Assembly (NCBI RefSeq): GCF_000017585.1
Contig: NC_009714.1
Span: forward strand, 124,001 to 188,000
DNA from: Campylobacter hominis ATCC BAA-381
Lineage (GTDB): Bacteria; Campylobacterota; Campylobacteria; Campylobacterales; Campylobacteraceae
Length of the DNA stretch: 64,000 nt
Direction: 5' to 3'
Each line of letters begins with the position of its first letter. Position 1 is the first letter of the stretch. Of the stretch, positions 24,728-33,652 are shown piece after piece. The position numbers were made by a program, and so were the translations under genes. Below the pieces are notes generated by a model. That model had not been told where the DNA came from. It ran no database searches and was given only the letters and a program-made list of their open reading frames with translations.

Positions 24728-25654
24728 TTATTTTAGAATAACTTTTTTCTCATTATTATCACTTATAAATTTGGCATCTAATGGAAAATTTAAAGTTATA
24801 GATTGCTCATCTTGTTTAACTGAAATCTCTGCAAATTTTTTGCCAACTTCAATAAGACTATTTAACTCATTGTTTTTAATAAAACAAATTGCAGTTAAAA
24901 CCCCTAAACTAATTGCTAGTGCAATATTTAATATAATTAAGCTCCAAGTTCCTCCTTTAAAAAATTTAAGATTTTTGTGTAAAAAATCATCATAGCTTTT
25001 TGCTAACTCTGCTGATTTTTTATTAAAATTATCAAGTTCATTAGTTTGTTTATCTAAAAATTTGTTTAGAAATTCATCATAAGTTTGAGCCATATTTTCA
25101 AGTCTAGCTGCTAATTTATTCTGATATTCATTTATGGTTTTTAAATTCTGCTCAAAATCATTTTTAATACCATTGAACTGTTCTTCTATATGTAATTTTG
25201 CAAAATCTTCTGAGAATTCTTTTAGACTGTTATATATGTTCTTTAAAAGTAAAGCGTGATTTGTTAGTTCAAAAATTTCTTTACTTGGCGGATTTATAAA
25301 AAAACTCATTAAAGTTTCAAAATATTTAGAAATCTCTTCCCAATTTTTATTTAACTCATTAATCAAAGCTGTTACAACTTCGTTGTCTGGCATATAGTTT
25401 TTCAAACTAACATAATTATTTTTTTGAGCATCCAGTAATTTTTTGAAATTACTAATAGTTCTTGAATAATCCAATACAATTCTTTTATTTTCGTCATTTA
25501 TTTCGATACCTAAAGCTTTAAAACTTTCTTCTAATTTTAGTTTTTCTTTCAAGCTTTCCTTTTGAATATTTTCTTTATTTAAGTTGGTAGTATCGTCAAT
25601 ATCAACATTTGTTGTTTGAATTACTTCATTAACTATTTTTTCTTTTTCTTCCAT
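24728..25654 (-). CDS. Coiled-coil protein with one membrane segment
   Basis: 308 residues from the ATG at 25654, which overlaps the trbM stop (TAATG); a TTG at 25672 is a less likely start. Long helical segments around residues 90-230 (for example QNKLAARLENMAQTYDEFLNKF) look like a coiled coil. One transmembrane helix (SLIILNIALAISLGVLTAICFI) is near residue 248, with about 40 residues after it. This resembles MobB/TraL-type anchors or a mating-channel scaffold, without specific similarity that I can name. Confidence 0.55.
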   Translation of the reverse strand: MEEKEKIVNEVIQTTNVDIDDTTNLNKENIQKESLKEKLKLEESFKALGIEINDENKRIVLDYSRTISNFKKLLDAQKNNYVSLKNYMPDNEVVTALINELNKNWEEISKYFETLMSFFINPPSKEIFELTNHALLLKNIYNSLKEFSEDFAKLHIEEQFNGIKNDFEQNLKTINEYQNKLAARLENMAQTYDEFLNKFLDKQTNELDNFNKKSAELAKSYDDFLHKNLKFFKGGTWSLIILNIALAISLGVLTAICFIKNNELNSLIEVGKKFAEISVKQDEQSITLNFPLDAKFISDNNEKKVILK

Positions 25655-26343
25655 TATTCTTGTTCCCAACAATTTTTATTTATTGTAATTTTTTGATAAT
25701 ATTTTGGCTGACAAAAAGATATATGACTTCTTTTACAAAATTTTGACTTGTTTTTAACTTCTTCAACTGAATTTTTATCTTTTGCCTTTAATGAGTTGTA
25801 AAAAGTTTTTGGTATTTCATTTTTAGTTATTCCTTTATCCCATTCATCAATAGGAAAAAATTCACCACTGCAAGTATATTTTACTTTTATATCTGTATAT
25901 TTACTTGTTTGAAGTAATTTGCAACTTTTTGGTAAGTTAGGGTTTATTCTTGCTGATATTGGTATATGTCTGCATCTTCTTTCTCCGCAAATTTCCTTTG
26001 TTTTATATTCAACTCTTGAATTTAAATACTCTGTATTGCAAGGCTCTGAAATATAAACTAAAATATTGTCTCTTAGTTTTTTAAATTCAGCATCATTTTC
26101 ACCACTTTCTCCAACAGGGCATAGTTTTAAAAATGCTTTTCTTGCATTTAGTGTATCTTCCCATTTTTTTTCTTTGATTGAAAAAAATCTATTAAGAGAT
26201 GGTTGGCATTCTCCTGGTTTTACAGAACTACTAAGACACAAAATAGCTTCGCAACTCAATCTCGTGTCACCAGTAAGTAAATCAACTTCAACTGCGTTTA
26301 ATGAGCCAAATAAAATAGCTACTAACAAAATTATTTTTTTCAT
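25654..26343 (-). CDS. trbM: TrbM family conjugal transfer protein
   Basis: 229 residues with signal peptide KKIILLVAILFGSLNA. LLTGDTRLSCEAILCLSS, then KPGECQPSLNRFFSI and KAFLKLCP are the cysteine-rich TrbM signature. The C-terminal part has additional cysteines (about ten in the mature protein), suggesting disulfides. TrbM/KikA-type proteins are periplasmic accessories of IncP-like transfer systems. Both ends overlap neighbours. Confidence 0.85.
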   Translation of the reverse strand: MKKIILLVAILFGSLNAVEVDLLTGDTRLSCEAILCLSSSVKPGECQPSLNRFFSIKEKKWEDTLNARKAFLKLCPVGESGENDAEFKKLRDNILVYISEPCNTEYLNSRVEYKTKEICGERRCRHIPISARINPNLPKSCKLLQTSKYTDIKVKYTCSGEFFPIDEWDKGITKNEIPKTFYNSLKAKDKNSVEEVKNKSKFCKRSHISFCQPKYYQKITINKNCWEQE

Positions 26344-26765
26344 TTTGTCTCCTTTGTGTGAAAAAATAATATATTTACTAAGTCTTTTTTATAATTTATT
26401 GAATCTAATGGTCTAATTTCTATATTTGCATTTACATCGTTTTTAATAAAATAATCTTTGTATTTCTTTGCTAATGGTTCGTATCCTAAAATAATTAATT
26501 TATCGGCATTATGTGCCAAATAAAATGTTTTAACAATTAAATCATTTTTAATTAAAGTATCTTTATCTACTGGACTCAAATAAATATTGTAAGTCCAATT
26601 ATTATTTTTTAAAAAATTATCTTTAGGAACACTATATTTTTTATCTACAATTAAATTATGATTTATTGATATGGCTGAACCACTATCTAATTTAATTGGC
26701 TTTGGCGGTTTCGAACAACCATTAAAAAGAAAAATCAAAGATACAAAAATTATAAATTTATTCAT
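26340..26765 (-). CDS. Cag12-like lipoprotein of the T4SS
   Basis: 141 residues. A lipobox ending FNGC is at residues 14-17, followed by SKPPKPIKLDSGSAI. The region resembles the Cag12 family found beside Campylobacter and Helicobacter T4SS genes, where such lipoproteins sit in the outer-membrane complex. Family membership is from memory of the proline-rich start and its place next to virD4 and trbM, so moderate confidence. It overlaps both neighbours by four bases. Confidence 0.55.
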   Translation of the reverse strand: MNKFIIFVSLIFLFNGCSKPPKPIKLDSGSAISINHNLIVDKKYSVPKDNFLKNNNWTYNIYLSPVDKDTLIKNDLIVKTFYLAHNADKLIILGYEPLAKKYKDYFIKNDVNANIEIRPLDSINYKKDLVNILFFHTKETK

Positions 26766-28738
26766 AAATTTCCCCTTGTTTCAAAATTTTCATACTCATC
26801 ACTGTTATACTCCTCATCTTCTATATTTATATTGTCTAATGCATTTTCTATCTCAGCATCTTCTTCTATTGGCAATTCATTAAGTCTTTTTTCTATATTT
26901 TCTTTTAAATAATTTTGTAGTGTTTCTTCATTTTGAAGTGGTATTTTTATATAAGTTTCACCATTTTGAATTGCATTTTCTAATGATTTTCTATTTGGAA
27001 TTTCTTTTATATTTTTTAAACTAGGACTTACTTCTTTGAATTTATCCATAAAATATTTGTTTGAATAATATAGAGCCTTTTTGCATTTAATCGGTGGTTT
27101 GCCCTCTATTTTGATAATTTCTGTATCAAACGGCATCTCCTCGATCTCTTTTGAAAGCATTAAAGCTCTACTTGTTTCACTTTCACTACCTCCACCGCCT
27201 TGACCTAAATTTCTGCTTCTTTGCTTAACTGTTTTTGTGCCAAGAGATTCACTTAATCTTTTTGCATCATCATCTTTCATAGCATAATAAATCCTACAAG
27301 CGTGGTTTTTAAGAAGTGTATTAGCTTCTGCTTGTCCATATCCTTCTGGTTTGTTGTTGGTAAGTTGAGAATCTGCTTGATATATTATTAGACTTCTTAA
27401 GTCGTATCCAGCCATAAATGATATAGCTGATGAATAAGTTGCCAAATATCCACTTGCTGTAAATTCATCCATTAAAAGAAGGCAAGGATGTTTTAGCTCT
27501 TTATTTGATTGTGGTAAGCCTTGCTGAACATTTATTAAAATGAGCTGTTGCCAAAATATATTCAAAATAGGCTTTGCAGAAGCCAATTTATCAGGCGTAA
27601 TTCCAATATAAATTGTCATTTTTTTACGCCTTAAGTCCCTAAAATCAAAGTCATTTGCAGAAGTAGCTAGTCTCATATTATCAGCTCTAAATATTGCTAA
27701 TGGGGATATAAAACTACCCATTGCTGAACTTCTTTCATTATCGCTTTTAATTTCAAAGAATGCATCAATTCTTTCTTTTGCCTTTGGAGATACCATTTTC
27801 ATTTCTACTAAAGTATTGTAAGTATCTGCAAAATTTGATATTGTTTTTATCTCTCCATCGGCTATTTCTACTTCAAAATTTAATCCTTCACTCAATTTTA
27901 AGATTCCATATAAAGAAAATGAGCATTCAAGTTCATATTTTTGTAAAAATGCTATACCTTTTCTAGTCCCAAGCAGGTCATTCATCATATAGCAAAGCCC
28001 AATAAAAAGATCTTTTGCTTTTCCATTAAAATAATCAGTTACTGAGCCATCATTTTTAAGTGGATATAAAATATTTGCAAAGTCGTTTAGTTCAGCATCG
28101 GCATTTTCACCTTTCATATCTATATAAAAAAGTGGATTATAACGATGAGTTTTAAAACTATATGGGTTGAATAAAAATATATCTTGTTTTAGAATTTCTT
28201 TTCTATATTTACTGGTATATTCAAAACATTCTAATTTTATATCTTGAACAACGCAAGAATTTGGATAATCAAGCAAATTTGGTATAACTATACCAACACC
28301 TTTTCCGCTTCTTGTTGGAGCTCCAAGTGCTACAAATTGTTGCCCACCAAATCTCAAAAGCTGGTTATTATACATACCTATAATAATTCCGTTGTTATCT
28401 ATTTTTCCATCTTTTCCTTTTTTAGGAAATAACCCCATTTTTCTTATATCTGCTGAGTTTGCAAATCTTGCATTTCCATATAATTTTTCTTTTTTTGGTA
28501 TAAAGGGGAGTAAGAAAACTACACTAAAACTTAAAAATAGAGAAATGGTCAGTGCTTCATATACTTTTGGATAACCATTAATTAAGGCTAAAAATGTAAA
28601 TTCAGGCTTCCATACTTTTGGAAGTAGTTTTAAGGCGTCATTTAATACAAATATTACAACACTTGTTAAAAAATAAGATATAACAATAGCAACAATAGAT
28701 AAAAATATGATTTGAGCTTTATTTAACTTATCTTGCAT
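26762..28738 (-). CDS. virD4: VirD4-type coupling protein
   Basis: 658 residues from ATG 28738 (a GTG directly before it is also in frame). Two or three N-terminal membrane segments precede APTRSGKGVGIVIPN (Walker A, about 138) and LLLMDEFTA (Walker B, about 419). ESLGTKTVKQRSR lies in the TraG/TraD C-terminal part. The last 60 residues are acidic (IEEDAEIENALDNINIEDEE), as in coupling proteins that dock basic substrates. It recruits relaxase-DNA and secreted proteins to the channel. The acidic tail could face the basic C-termini of the relaxases and of the putative effectors. Confidence 0.95.
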   Translation of the reverse strand: MQDKLNKAQIIFLSIVAIVISYFLTSVVIFVLNDALKLLPKVWKPEFTFLALINGYPKVYEALTISLFLSFSVVFLLPFIPKKEKLYGNARFANSADIRKMGLFPKKGKDGKIDNNGIIIGMYNNQLLRFGGQQFVALGAPTRSGKGVGIVIPNLLDYPNSCVVQDIKLECFEYTSKYRKEILKQDIFLFNPYSFKTHRYNPLFYIDMKGENADAELNDFANILYPLKNDGSVTDYFNGKAKDLFIGLCYMMNDLLGTRKGIAFLQKYELECSFSLYGILKLSEGLNFEVEIADGEIKTISNFADTYNTLVEMKMVSPKAKERIDAFFEIKSDNERSSAMGSFISPLAIFRADNMRLATSANDFDFRDLRRKKMTIYIGITPDKLASAKPILNIFWQQLILINVQQGLPQSNKELKHPCLLLMDEFTASGYLATYSSAISFMAGYDLRSLIIYQADSQLTNNKPEGYGQAEANTLLKNHACRIYYAMKDDDAKRLSESLGTKTVKQRSRNLGQGGGGSESETSRALMLSKEIEEMPFDTEIIKIEGKPPIKCKKALYYSNKYFMDKFKEVSPSLKNIKEIPNRKSLENAIQNGETYIKIPLQNEETLQNYLKENIEKRLNELPIEEDAEIENALDNINIEDEEYNSDEYENFETRGNL

Positions 28739-29489
28739 CACTTAAATCCTTATTTTTATTGTTTTCTGATTTGTTTTTATCGTTTAATACTTTATTTACA
28801 GCTTTGCTTGCTAATTTCCCTATATTGTCTAATTCTTGCTGTGTTATTTTGTTGCTTTTCTTGGAGTTATTTGATATACTTTCACTCAAAGCAGGACTGT
28901 TGCAATCGCGGTCTTTAAATTGTTCGGCGAAGCTGACCCCGTTCGCCCTATCCTGCTTGTTATCTTTTTTAGAATAAATTCTTTCTCCTCTTTCTGTCTT
29001 TGAGTGTGCTGTTAAGAGATGGCTTTGTTTGTCCCAAGTTCTTTCGCCATACACTATTTTGCTACCATCATTTGCCTCAACAGACCAAACATTTCCTTGA
29101 TGTTTTATGCTAAATTCAGGCTCTACATTTTTAGCTACTTTTGGAAAACTAAGCATTTCTTCTTTTGTTATCATTCCACGTAAATTTGGATCATCTAAAT
29201 GTTTTTTTTCTTTTTCCATAAAATTTTGGCTTACATTTATATTGCCCTTGTTGGTTTTAACATTTATAAAATCTTTTTCTTTTTGTAAAACCTTAAACAT
29301 ATCTTTGGCTTCTTTTTTAGAGGTTTTATCCCAAGCTATCTCTTTTAGTTTTATAATTCTTTTTTTTATTTCTCTGATTATTTCTTCAGCTTTTTCAACA
29401 TCTTTTTCTAAATTTAAAATTTCATTTTGAATTTCTGTTTCTGGTTCAAAACTATCTTTTATCTCGTTAAAACTATCTTGTGATTTCAT
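28728..29489 (-). CDS. Possible T4SS effector with PBECR-like nuclease region
   Basis: 253 residues. The N-terminal 70 residues are a coiled coil. Around residues 115-175, ITKEEMLSFPKVAKNVEPE, then GNVWSVEANDGSKIVYGER and SHLLTAHSKTERGER, resembles the strands of PBECR (barnase-EndoU-colicin-RelE-like) nucleases of phages and polymorphic toxins; this is a tentative reading. The C-terminal 39 residues (from ITQQELDNIGKL) match those of the zeta-like toxin and the 271-residue protein. The gene is wedged between virB11 and virD4 and overlaps both. No immunity gene is evident. It could also be a structural accessory of the channel. Confidence 0.45.
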   Translation of the reverse strand: MKSQDSFNEIKDSFEPETEIQNEILNLEKDVEKAEEIIREIKKRIIKLKEIAWDKTSKKEAKDMFKVLQKEKDFINVKTNKGNINVSQNFMEKEKKHLDDPNLRGMITKEEMLSFPKVAKNVEPEFSIKHQGNVWSVEANDGSKIVYGERTWDKQSHLLTAHSKTERGERIYSKKDNKQDRANGVSFAEQFKDRDCNSPALSESISNNSKKSNKITQQELDNIGKLASKAVNKVLNDKNKSENNKNKDLSDAR

Positions 29490-30472
29490 ACAAAATCCTT
29501 AACTTCTTTAAAAATTCCATCAAAGTTTTTATATAGTTTTTGTTCGTATAAATATTCAGCTACTCGCCTAATTCCGTTATGCTCTTTTTTAAAGACTATT
29601 ACTAAATCGATGATATTTTTTATAATGTCAAGTATCATATCTTTACCAAGAGATCTGGCAATTTCATTTTGCATAGACATCATTGCTAGTCTGTTGTAGC
29701 AATTTTTGACACTTCCTGCGTGACAACTTGTCATTGAGCCATTGTGTCCGCTTGAGATAACATTTAAAAAATCATATGTTTCAGCTCCCCTAACTTCTGC
29801 GAGCAAGATTCTGCTTGGTTTCATTCTAAGGCAAGATTTCAAAAGAGCTGTTGAGTTTAGAAAATCACTTTCTTTTGCTTCGCTTGGATAAAAGAGTTGT
29901 TGATAGTTTTTATGTTCGTAAAATCTTATTTCTTCAACATCTTCAATGGTTATAATTCTTTCATCTAGCGGAATAAAATCAATAAAAGTTTTCATTAAAG
30001 TAGTTTTTCCACTTCCAGTTTCGCCACAAATGACAATATTTTTTCCTTGTTTAATGGCTTGAATAAAGAAATCAGCACTATTTTTATCAATTGATCCACT
30101 TGATATATAATCATTTAATGTATATCGAACTTTTGATGGTTTTCTAATTGTGATTGAAACAATACCATCTTTTGTCGCTGGTGGTATTACGATTTGAACC
30201 CTCTCACCAGTTGGCAATACACAAGAAAGTATTGGTTTTGTTTTGTCTATTTGATCTTTTTTGAAAGAGGCACAAGAAGTAGCAAATGCTATTGCTTTTT
30301 CATAATCAAAATTTGCATTTTCATCAATATGCCAATTGCCTTTGCTATCTTCATAAAAAATAGCAGTGCCACCGTTATAGCAAATTTCGTTAATTGTGTC
30401 ATCTTGTAAATATTTTCCAAAATATTCATTTGAATATTTACTTAATGAAACACTGCTTCTAATACCGCTCAT
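29486..30472 (-). CDS. virB11: VirB11 traffic ATPase
   Basis: 328 residues. GETGSGKTTLMK (about residues 147-158) is the Walker A. ITIEDVEEIRF is the Asp box. ILLAEVRGAETYDFL is the Walker B, and GSMTSCHAGS the His box. This is a hexameric ATPase at the inner-membrane base of the T4SS. It starts four bases after the 55-codon gene and overlaps the next gene by four bases. Confidence 0.95.
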   Translation of the reverse strand: MSGIRSSVSLSKYSNEYFGKYLQDDTINEICYNGGTAIFYEDSKGNWHIDENANFDYEKAIAFATSCASFKKDQIDKTKPILSCVLPTGERVQIVIPPATKDGIVSITIRKPSKVRYTLNDYISSGSIDKNSADFFIQAIKQGKNIVICGETGSGKTTLMKTFIDFIPLDERIITIEDVEEIRFYEHKNYQQLFYPSEAKESDFLNSTALLKSCLRMKPSRILLAEVRGAETYDFLNVISSGHNGSMTSCHAGSVKNCYNRLAMMSMQNEIARSLGKDMILDIIKNIIDLVIVFKKEHNGIRRVAEYLYEQKLYKNFDGIFKEVKDFV

Positions 30473-30475
30473 TTT

Positions 30476-30643
30476 TTAATATCCTATTTCTGAGTTATTT
30501 TCCAACTCTTTGAGTAATTTATAATATTCATCTCGTTTTTGTTTTAATCTATAAATCTTTAATTTATAGGCTTTAATTTTTTCATCAATATCTTCGATTG
30601 TTTTTTGTAAATCTACCTGGTTTATTTGGCTATTTGTATTCAT
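30476..30643 (-). CDS. Small coiled-coil protein between virB10 and virB11
   Basis: 55 residues starting MNTNSQINQVDLQKTIEDID, then a charged helix rich in K, Y and E. TAGGATAAAAA precedes the ATG, and spacing to virB10 (8 bases) and virB11 (3 bases) is tight, so it is very likely translated. No membrane segment or signal. Possibly a small regulator or chaperone of the channel ATPase. No name can be given. Confidence 0.55.
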   Translation of the reverse strand: MNTNSQINQVDLQKTIEDIDEKIKAYKLKIYRLKQKRDEYYKLLKELENNSEIGY

Positions 30644-30651
30644 TTTTTATC

Positions 30652-31863
30652 CTATTTAATTATTTTATTACCTATATAATTAAGCTTATAAACTTTACTA
30701 AAATCAATATCTCTGTTTACATAAACTGCTACTAAATCCCCGTGATTTCTATATAAAGTAGGCTCGATATTTATAAATTTTTGTAAAGCAGTATCAGCCA
30801 TATCCCTTGTTGTCTCTCTTGTATTTTCTGTATAGTCTTTGTTTTGGTTATTTCTATTTCCAGTTCCACCATTTAAAGCCACATTCATAGCATCATCGAT
30901 TACACTAAGCAAAATAGCAGCACCAAATCTTTGGAGCCAATGATGGTCTATATAGCCTTGAATTCCACTTCCACCAAGTTCATCAGTTGCTCCACTTGAT
31001 ACTGGTATATCTATATTGTTCGGAGTTCTAATTTCTTGCCAAACGACAAAAATTCTATCCATTCCATCATTTAATTGTCCGCTATTAAAAAATCCTGATA
31101 TTTTTGATCCTTTTTCAATTAAAAGCGTGTTTCCATTTTGAGAATATATGTTTTCAGAAACTGTGCAAGATATACTTCCTTTGATTGTGCTTACCAATTT
31201 TGTATTTAAACTACAACCTATATAAGTGCCTTTTGGTAGCAATAAATTTGGATCATATTTGTTTAATTTTGCTATTTTTGGAGTGAAAGCACCAAGTTCA
31301 TAATCTTTATTAAATTCATTTTTTGGAGTTCTTATTATTTTGCCATTTTCATCAAAACTATAATTATAATTTGGATCGGTAAAATCTACAGGTTTATCTT
31401 CTTCGCTTAAATTATTGGAATTTGAGGATGGGTTGGAGTTATTTATCAATAAAGAACTAGAGCTTTTATAAACCTTTGGCGTAAAAGATGTTTTTGTTTG
31501 TGCTATTACGAAAGGGTTTGTATTATCAGTATTTTGTAATGTTTCATTTGTTTCTACTTCCTTTTCTTCTTTTTGAACTAGTTCTTGAAATGTTTTAACT
31601 GGCGGTTCTTTAAAATCGAAATCTTTTTGCTCTATTTTAGTTCCAATTGCTGTTTCTTTTACTGGCTCATCACTATTTTTATTAGAAAAAAATTTTAAAG
31701 CCAAAAGAATTAAGATAATTATTCCAAAAACAATAATTCCTATGCTTTGAAGTTTTTTAGTGCTAATTGCTTCATCATTTAATTCAGATATATTAGTTTT
31801 TACTTCTTTATTTTCTTCATTATTGTTTAAAGCGTTTTGACTATTATTTTTTTCGTTACTCAT
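30652..31863 (-). CDS. virB10: VirB10 channel protein
   Basis: 403 residues. A cytoplasmic N-terminus of about 35 residues and a transmembrane helix (SIGIIVFGIIILILLALKFF) are followed by a polar/proline region. The VirB10/TrbI C-terminal domain follows (LLPKGTYIGCSLNTKLVST, then NTLLIEKGSKISGFF and GYIDHHWLQRFGAAILLS). It spans inner and outer membranes in the T4SS core. It overlaps virB9 by eight bases. Confidence 0.95.
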   Translation of the reverse strand: MSNEKNNSQNALNNNEENKEVKTNISELNDEAISTKKLQSIGIIVFGIIILILLALKFFSNKNSDEPVKETAIGTKIEQKDFDFKEPPVKTFQELVQKEEKEVETNETLQNTDNTNPFVIAQTKTSFTPKVYKSSSSLLINNSNPSSNSNNLSEEDKPVDFTDPNYNYSFDENGKIIRTPKNEFNKDYELGAFTPKIAKLNKYDPNLLLPKGTYIGCSLNTKLVSTIKGSISCTVSENIYSQNGNTLLIEKGSKISGFFNSGQLNDGMDRIFVVWQEIRTPNNIDIPVSSGATDELGGSGIQGYIDHHWLQRFGAAILLSVIDDAMNVALNGGTGNRNNQNKDYTENTRETTRDMADTALQKFINIEPTLYRNHGDLVAVYVNRDIDFSKVYKLNYIGNKIIK

Positions 31864-32785
31864 CTTTTATAATCTCTCTTTCTACGCTTCTATTTATAGT
31901 GTTATATGTTTTATCAAGCGGATTTTTAGCATATCCATTATTGAAAATTCCAACTAATTTATCACCACTTCTAAGAAGTATTTTCTGAGCTGTTTTGTGA
32001 ATTACTAATACATCGTAATTTCCATCTTTTTTTAAATGTGTATTTAAAATACTTTCTTTTGATTTTTTATTTACATTTTCATATAAAAAAACAGATGGAA
32101 TAGTTTTTGTATTGTTAAAGCCTAAATATGTGAAAACTCCATCATCGTATGCAAAATCTGGTGAAATTGTGTCACTTCCTTTATTAATATGCATTAAAAA
32201 ATCCCAGTTTTTAGGGATAGTAACTTTATTAAGTTCGTTTTCAATATTTTCTTTATTTTTTTGAACTTCTTTTATTCTTTTTTCTTCTGCCAATTTGTCT
32301 TTTTGTTTTTGTTTGATTTCATCAGGATATGAAAATTCTACCTTATAATTTATATCTTTATCTTCTATGATTTCTAAGTCAAATACATAAATTCTTTCAT
32401 TTGTAGTGACTATAAGGTTTGTTTTCCAATCTGTAGAATTTGGTTGTATAACTGCATTATTTTGTAATTCTACTTCATCGCCATTTTGATCTGCTAAAAC
32501 TTGTTCTTCTTGTTTTATGATATATGCTTTTGGTTTTATAAATAAAAAATTTTCTCTATCTATTAATTCCCAACCATCACTAAAACCAGTAGCTATATTT
32601 ATTATTCTTTCATCTTTGCTAAATTCCAACATAGTAACAAAACCATTTTTGCAATTAACCTGAAAAACATCATTTGCGTTATATGTTGCAAAAGTTATTC
32701 TATTATCAAATTTTGATATTTTTGGTATGCTTATTCCAAATAGAGTTGAATAAAATATTATAAATAAAAATATAAATTTATGCAT
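31856..32785 (-). CDS. virB9: VirB9 outer-membrane complex protein
   Basis: 309 residues from ATG 32785, which is spaced correctly from AAAGGTAG and starts a signal peptide (HKFIFLFIIFYSTLFG); a longer reading from 32812 is unlikely. NRITFATYNANDVFQV and the C-terminal DGVFTYLGFNN, IPSVFL segments are VirB9/CagX-like. It binds VirB7 and VirB10 in the core complex. The start overlaps virB8. Confidence 0.9.
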   Translation of the reverse strand: MHKFIFLFIIFYSTLFGISIPKISKFDNRITFATYNANDVFQVNCKNGFVTMLEFSKDERIINIATGFSDGWELIDRENFLFIKPKAYIIKQEEQVLADQNGDEVELQNNAVIQPNSTDWKTNLIVTTNERIYVFDLEIIEDKDINYKVEFSYPDEIKQKQKDKLAEEKRIKEVQKNKENIENELNKVTIPKNWDFLMHINKGSDTISPDFAYDDGVFTYLGFNNTKTIPSVFLYENVNKKSKESILNTHLKKDGNYDVLVIHKTAQKILLRSGDKLVGIFNNGYAKNPLDKTYNTINRSVEREIIKDE

Positions 32786-32789
32786 AAAA

Positions 32790-33467
32790 CTACCTTTCCA
32801 CTTCATCATCAACTCTATATGTTAAAACTTTAAAACCTAGTGGATTAATTAATCTTTCATTTTCTGTCATTAACGATTGTGGAGAATAATCGTATGCAAG
32901 AGTTACAATTTTAGCTTTTTTATTTGTAATTGTGCGAGATTTCGCATCTTTATAAATTTGATTAAATCTTATAGTAGCCATCTTCATTCCATTGCTATTT
33001 CCAAGAGTAACAGAATTAATTTCTACATCTATTTCAGTTCTATTTTTTAAAATATCAACTCTAGAATTATCACCTTCATATATTTTTAAATAATCAGAAC
33101 TTACTTCAGGACTAGACCAAATTTGAACAGTGGTATAATCGTTTTGTAAAATATTATAAAAATACCCTTCACGAATTTTTACATAAGAAGTAGTGAAATA
33201 TTTATCTAATGCTTCATTGTCAGATACAAATTCTGTCTGATTTACAGAAGTTATAATATCTACCATTCCAGTTGTATTGTCAACTCTTATAACATAAGGC
33301 TCTACACTTTTTAACGGCGTTAAGAATACAACTGCTGTAACACTTATAATTGATATAAAAATTGATAAAAAAGCTATTAGCCAAGCTCTACGATTTGATT
33401 TTTCAACCAAGTATCTGATACTAGCTTCATAACTTATAGCAGTTTTTGTGTCATTATTGTCTATCAT
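32790..33467 (-). CDS. virB8: VirB8 inner-membrane protein
   Basis: 225 residues. A short cytoplasmic tail and one membrane helix (WLIAFLSIFISIISVTAVVFL) are followed by a periplasmic NTF2-like domain (SVEPYVIRVDNTTGMVDII, then SVTLGNSNGMKMATIRF). This is the assembly factor of the T4SS. It begins at the TAATG shared with virB7. Confidence 0.95.
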   Translation of the reverse strand: MIDNNDTKTAISYEASIRYLVEKSNRRAWLIAFLSIFISIISVTAVVFLTPLKSVEPYVIRVDNTTGMVDIITSVNQTEFVSDNEALDKYFTTSYVKIREGYFYNILQNDYTTVQIWSSPEVSSDYLKIYEGDNSRVDILKNRTEIDVEINSVTLGNSNGMKMATIRFNQIYKDAKSRTITNKKAKIVTLAYDYSPQSLMTENERLINPLGFKVLTYRVDDEVER

Positions 33468-33652
33468 TACATTGCCTTTTTGCTTATATTTTGATTTTTG
33501 TTTATAGGAACAAATTCTTCACTATCAAATAAAAAATTCCAATCACTTGTTTCATTATGTAAAGTATTTGTCTTTGTTACGCAACCAGTAAAAAGAAAAG
33601 TTAAACTTAATAATAAAAATATCATTTTAATAGATTTTATATTTATATACAT
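33467..33652 (-). CDS. virB7: VirB7-like lipoprotein
   Basis: 61 residues with a hydrophobic lead and lipobox LFTGC (cysteine at residue 24), then a polar tail of 37 residues. Size and position between virB6 and virB8 fit VirB7, which stabilises VirB9 by docking at the outer membrane. An in-frame ATG at residue 10 is an alternative start. Both ends overlap neighbours by one base of stop/start. Confidence 0.75.
   Translation of the reverse strand: MYINIKSIKMIFLLLSLTFLFTGCVTKTNTLHNETSDWNFLFDSEEFVPINKNQNISKKAM

Noticed and set aside
29107-29430. Plus-strand ORF of 107 codons as an immunity gene for the 253-residue protein
   Set aside because: Antisense to the coiled-coil part of that gene, hydrophobic and serine/phenylalanine-rich as antisense frames of K/E-rich helices are; no ribosome site.
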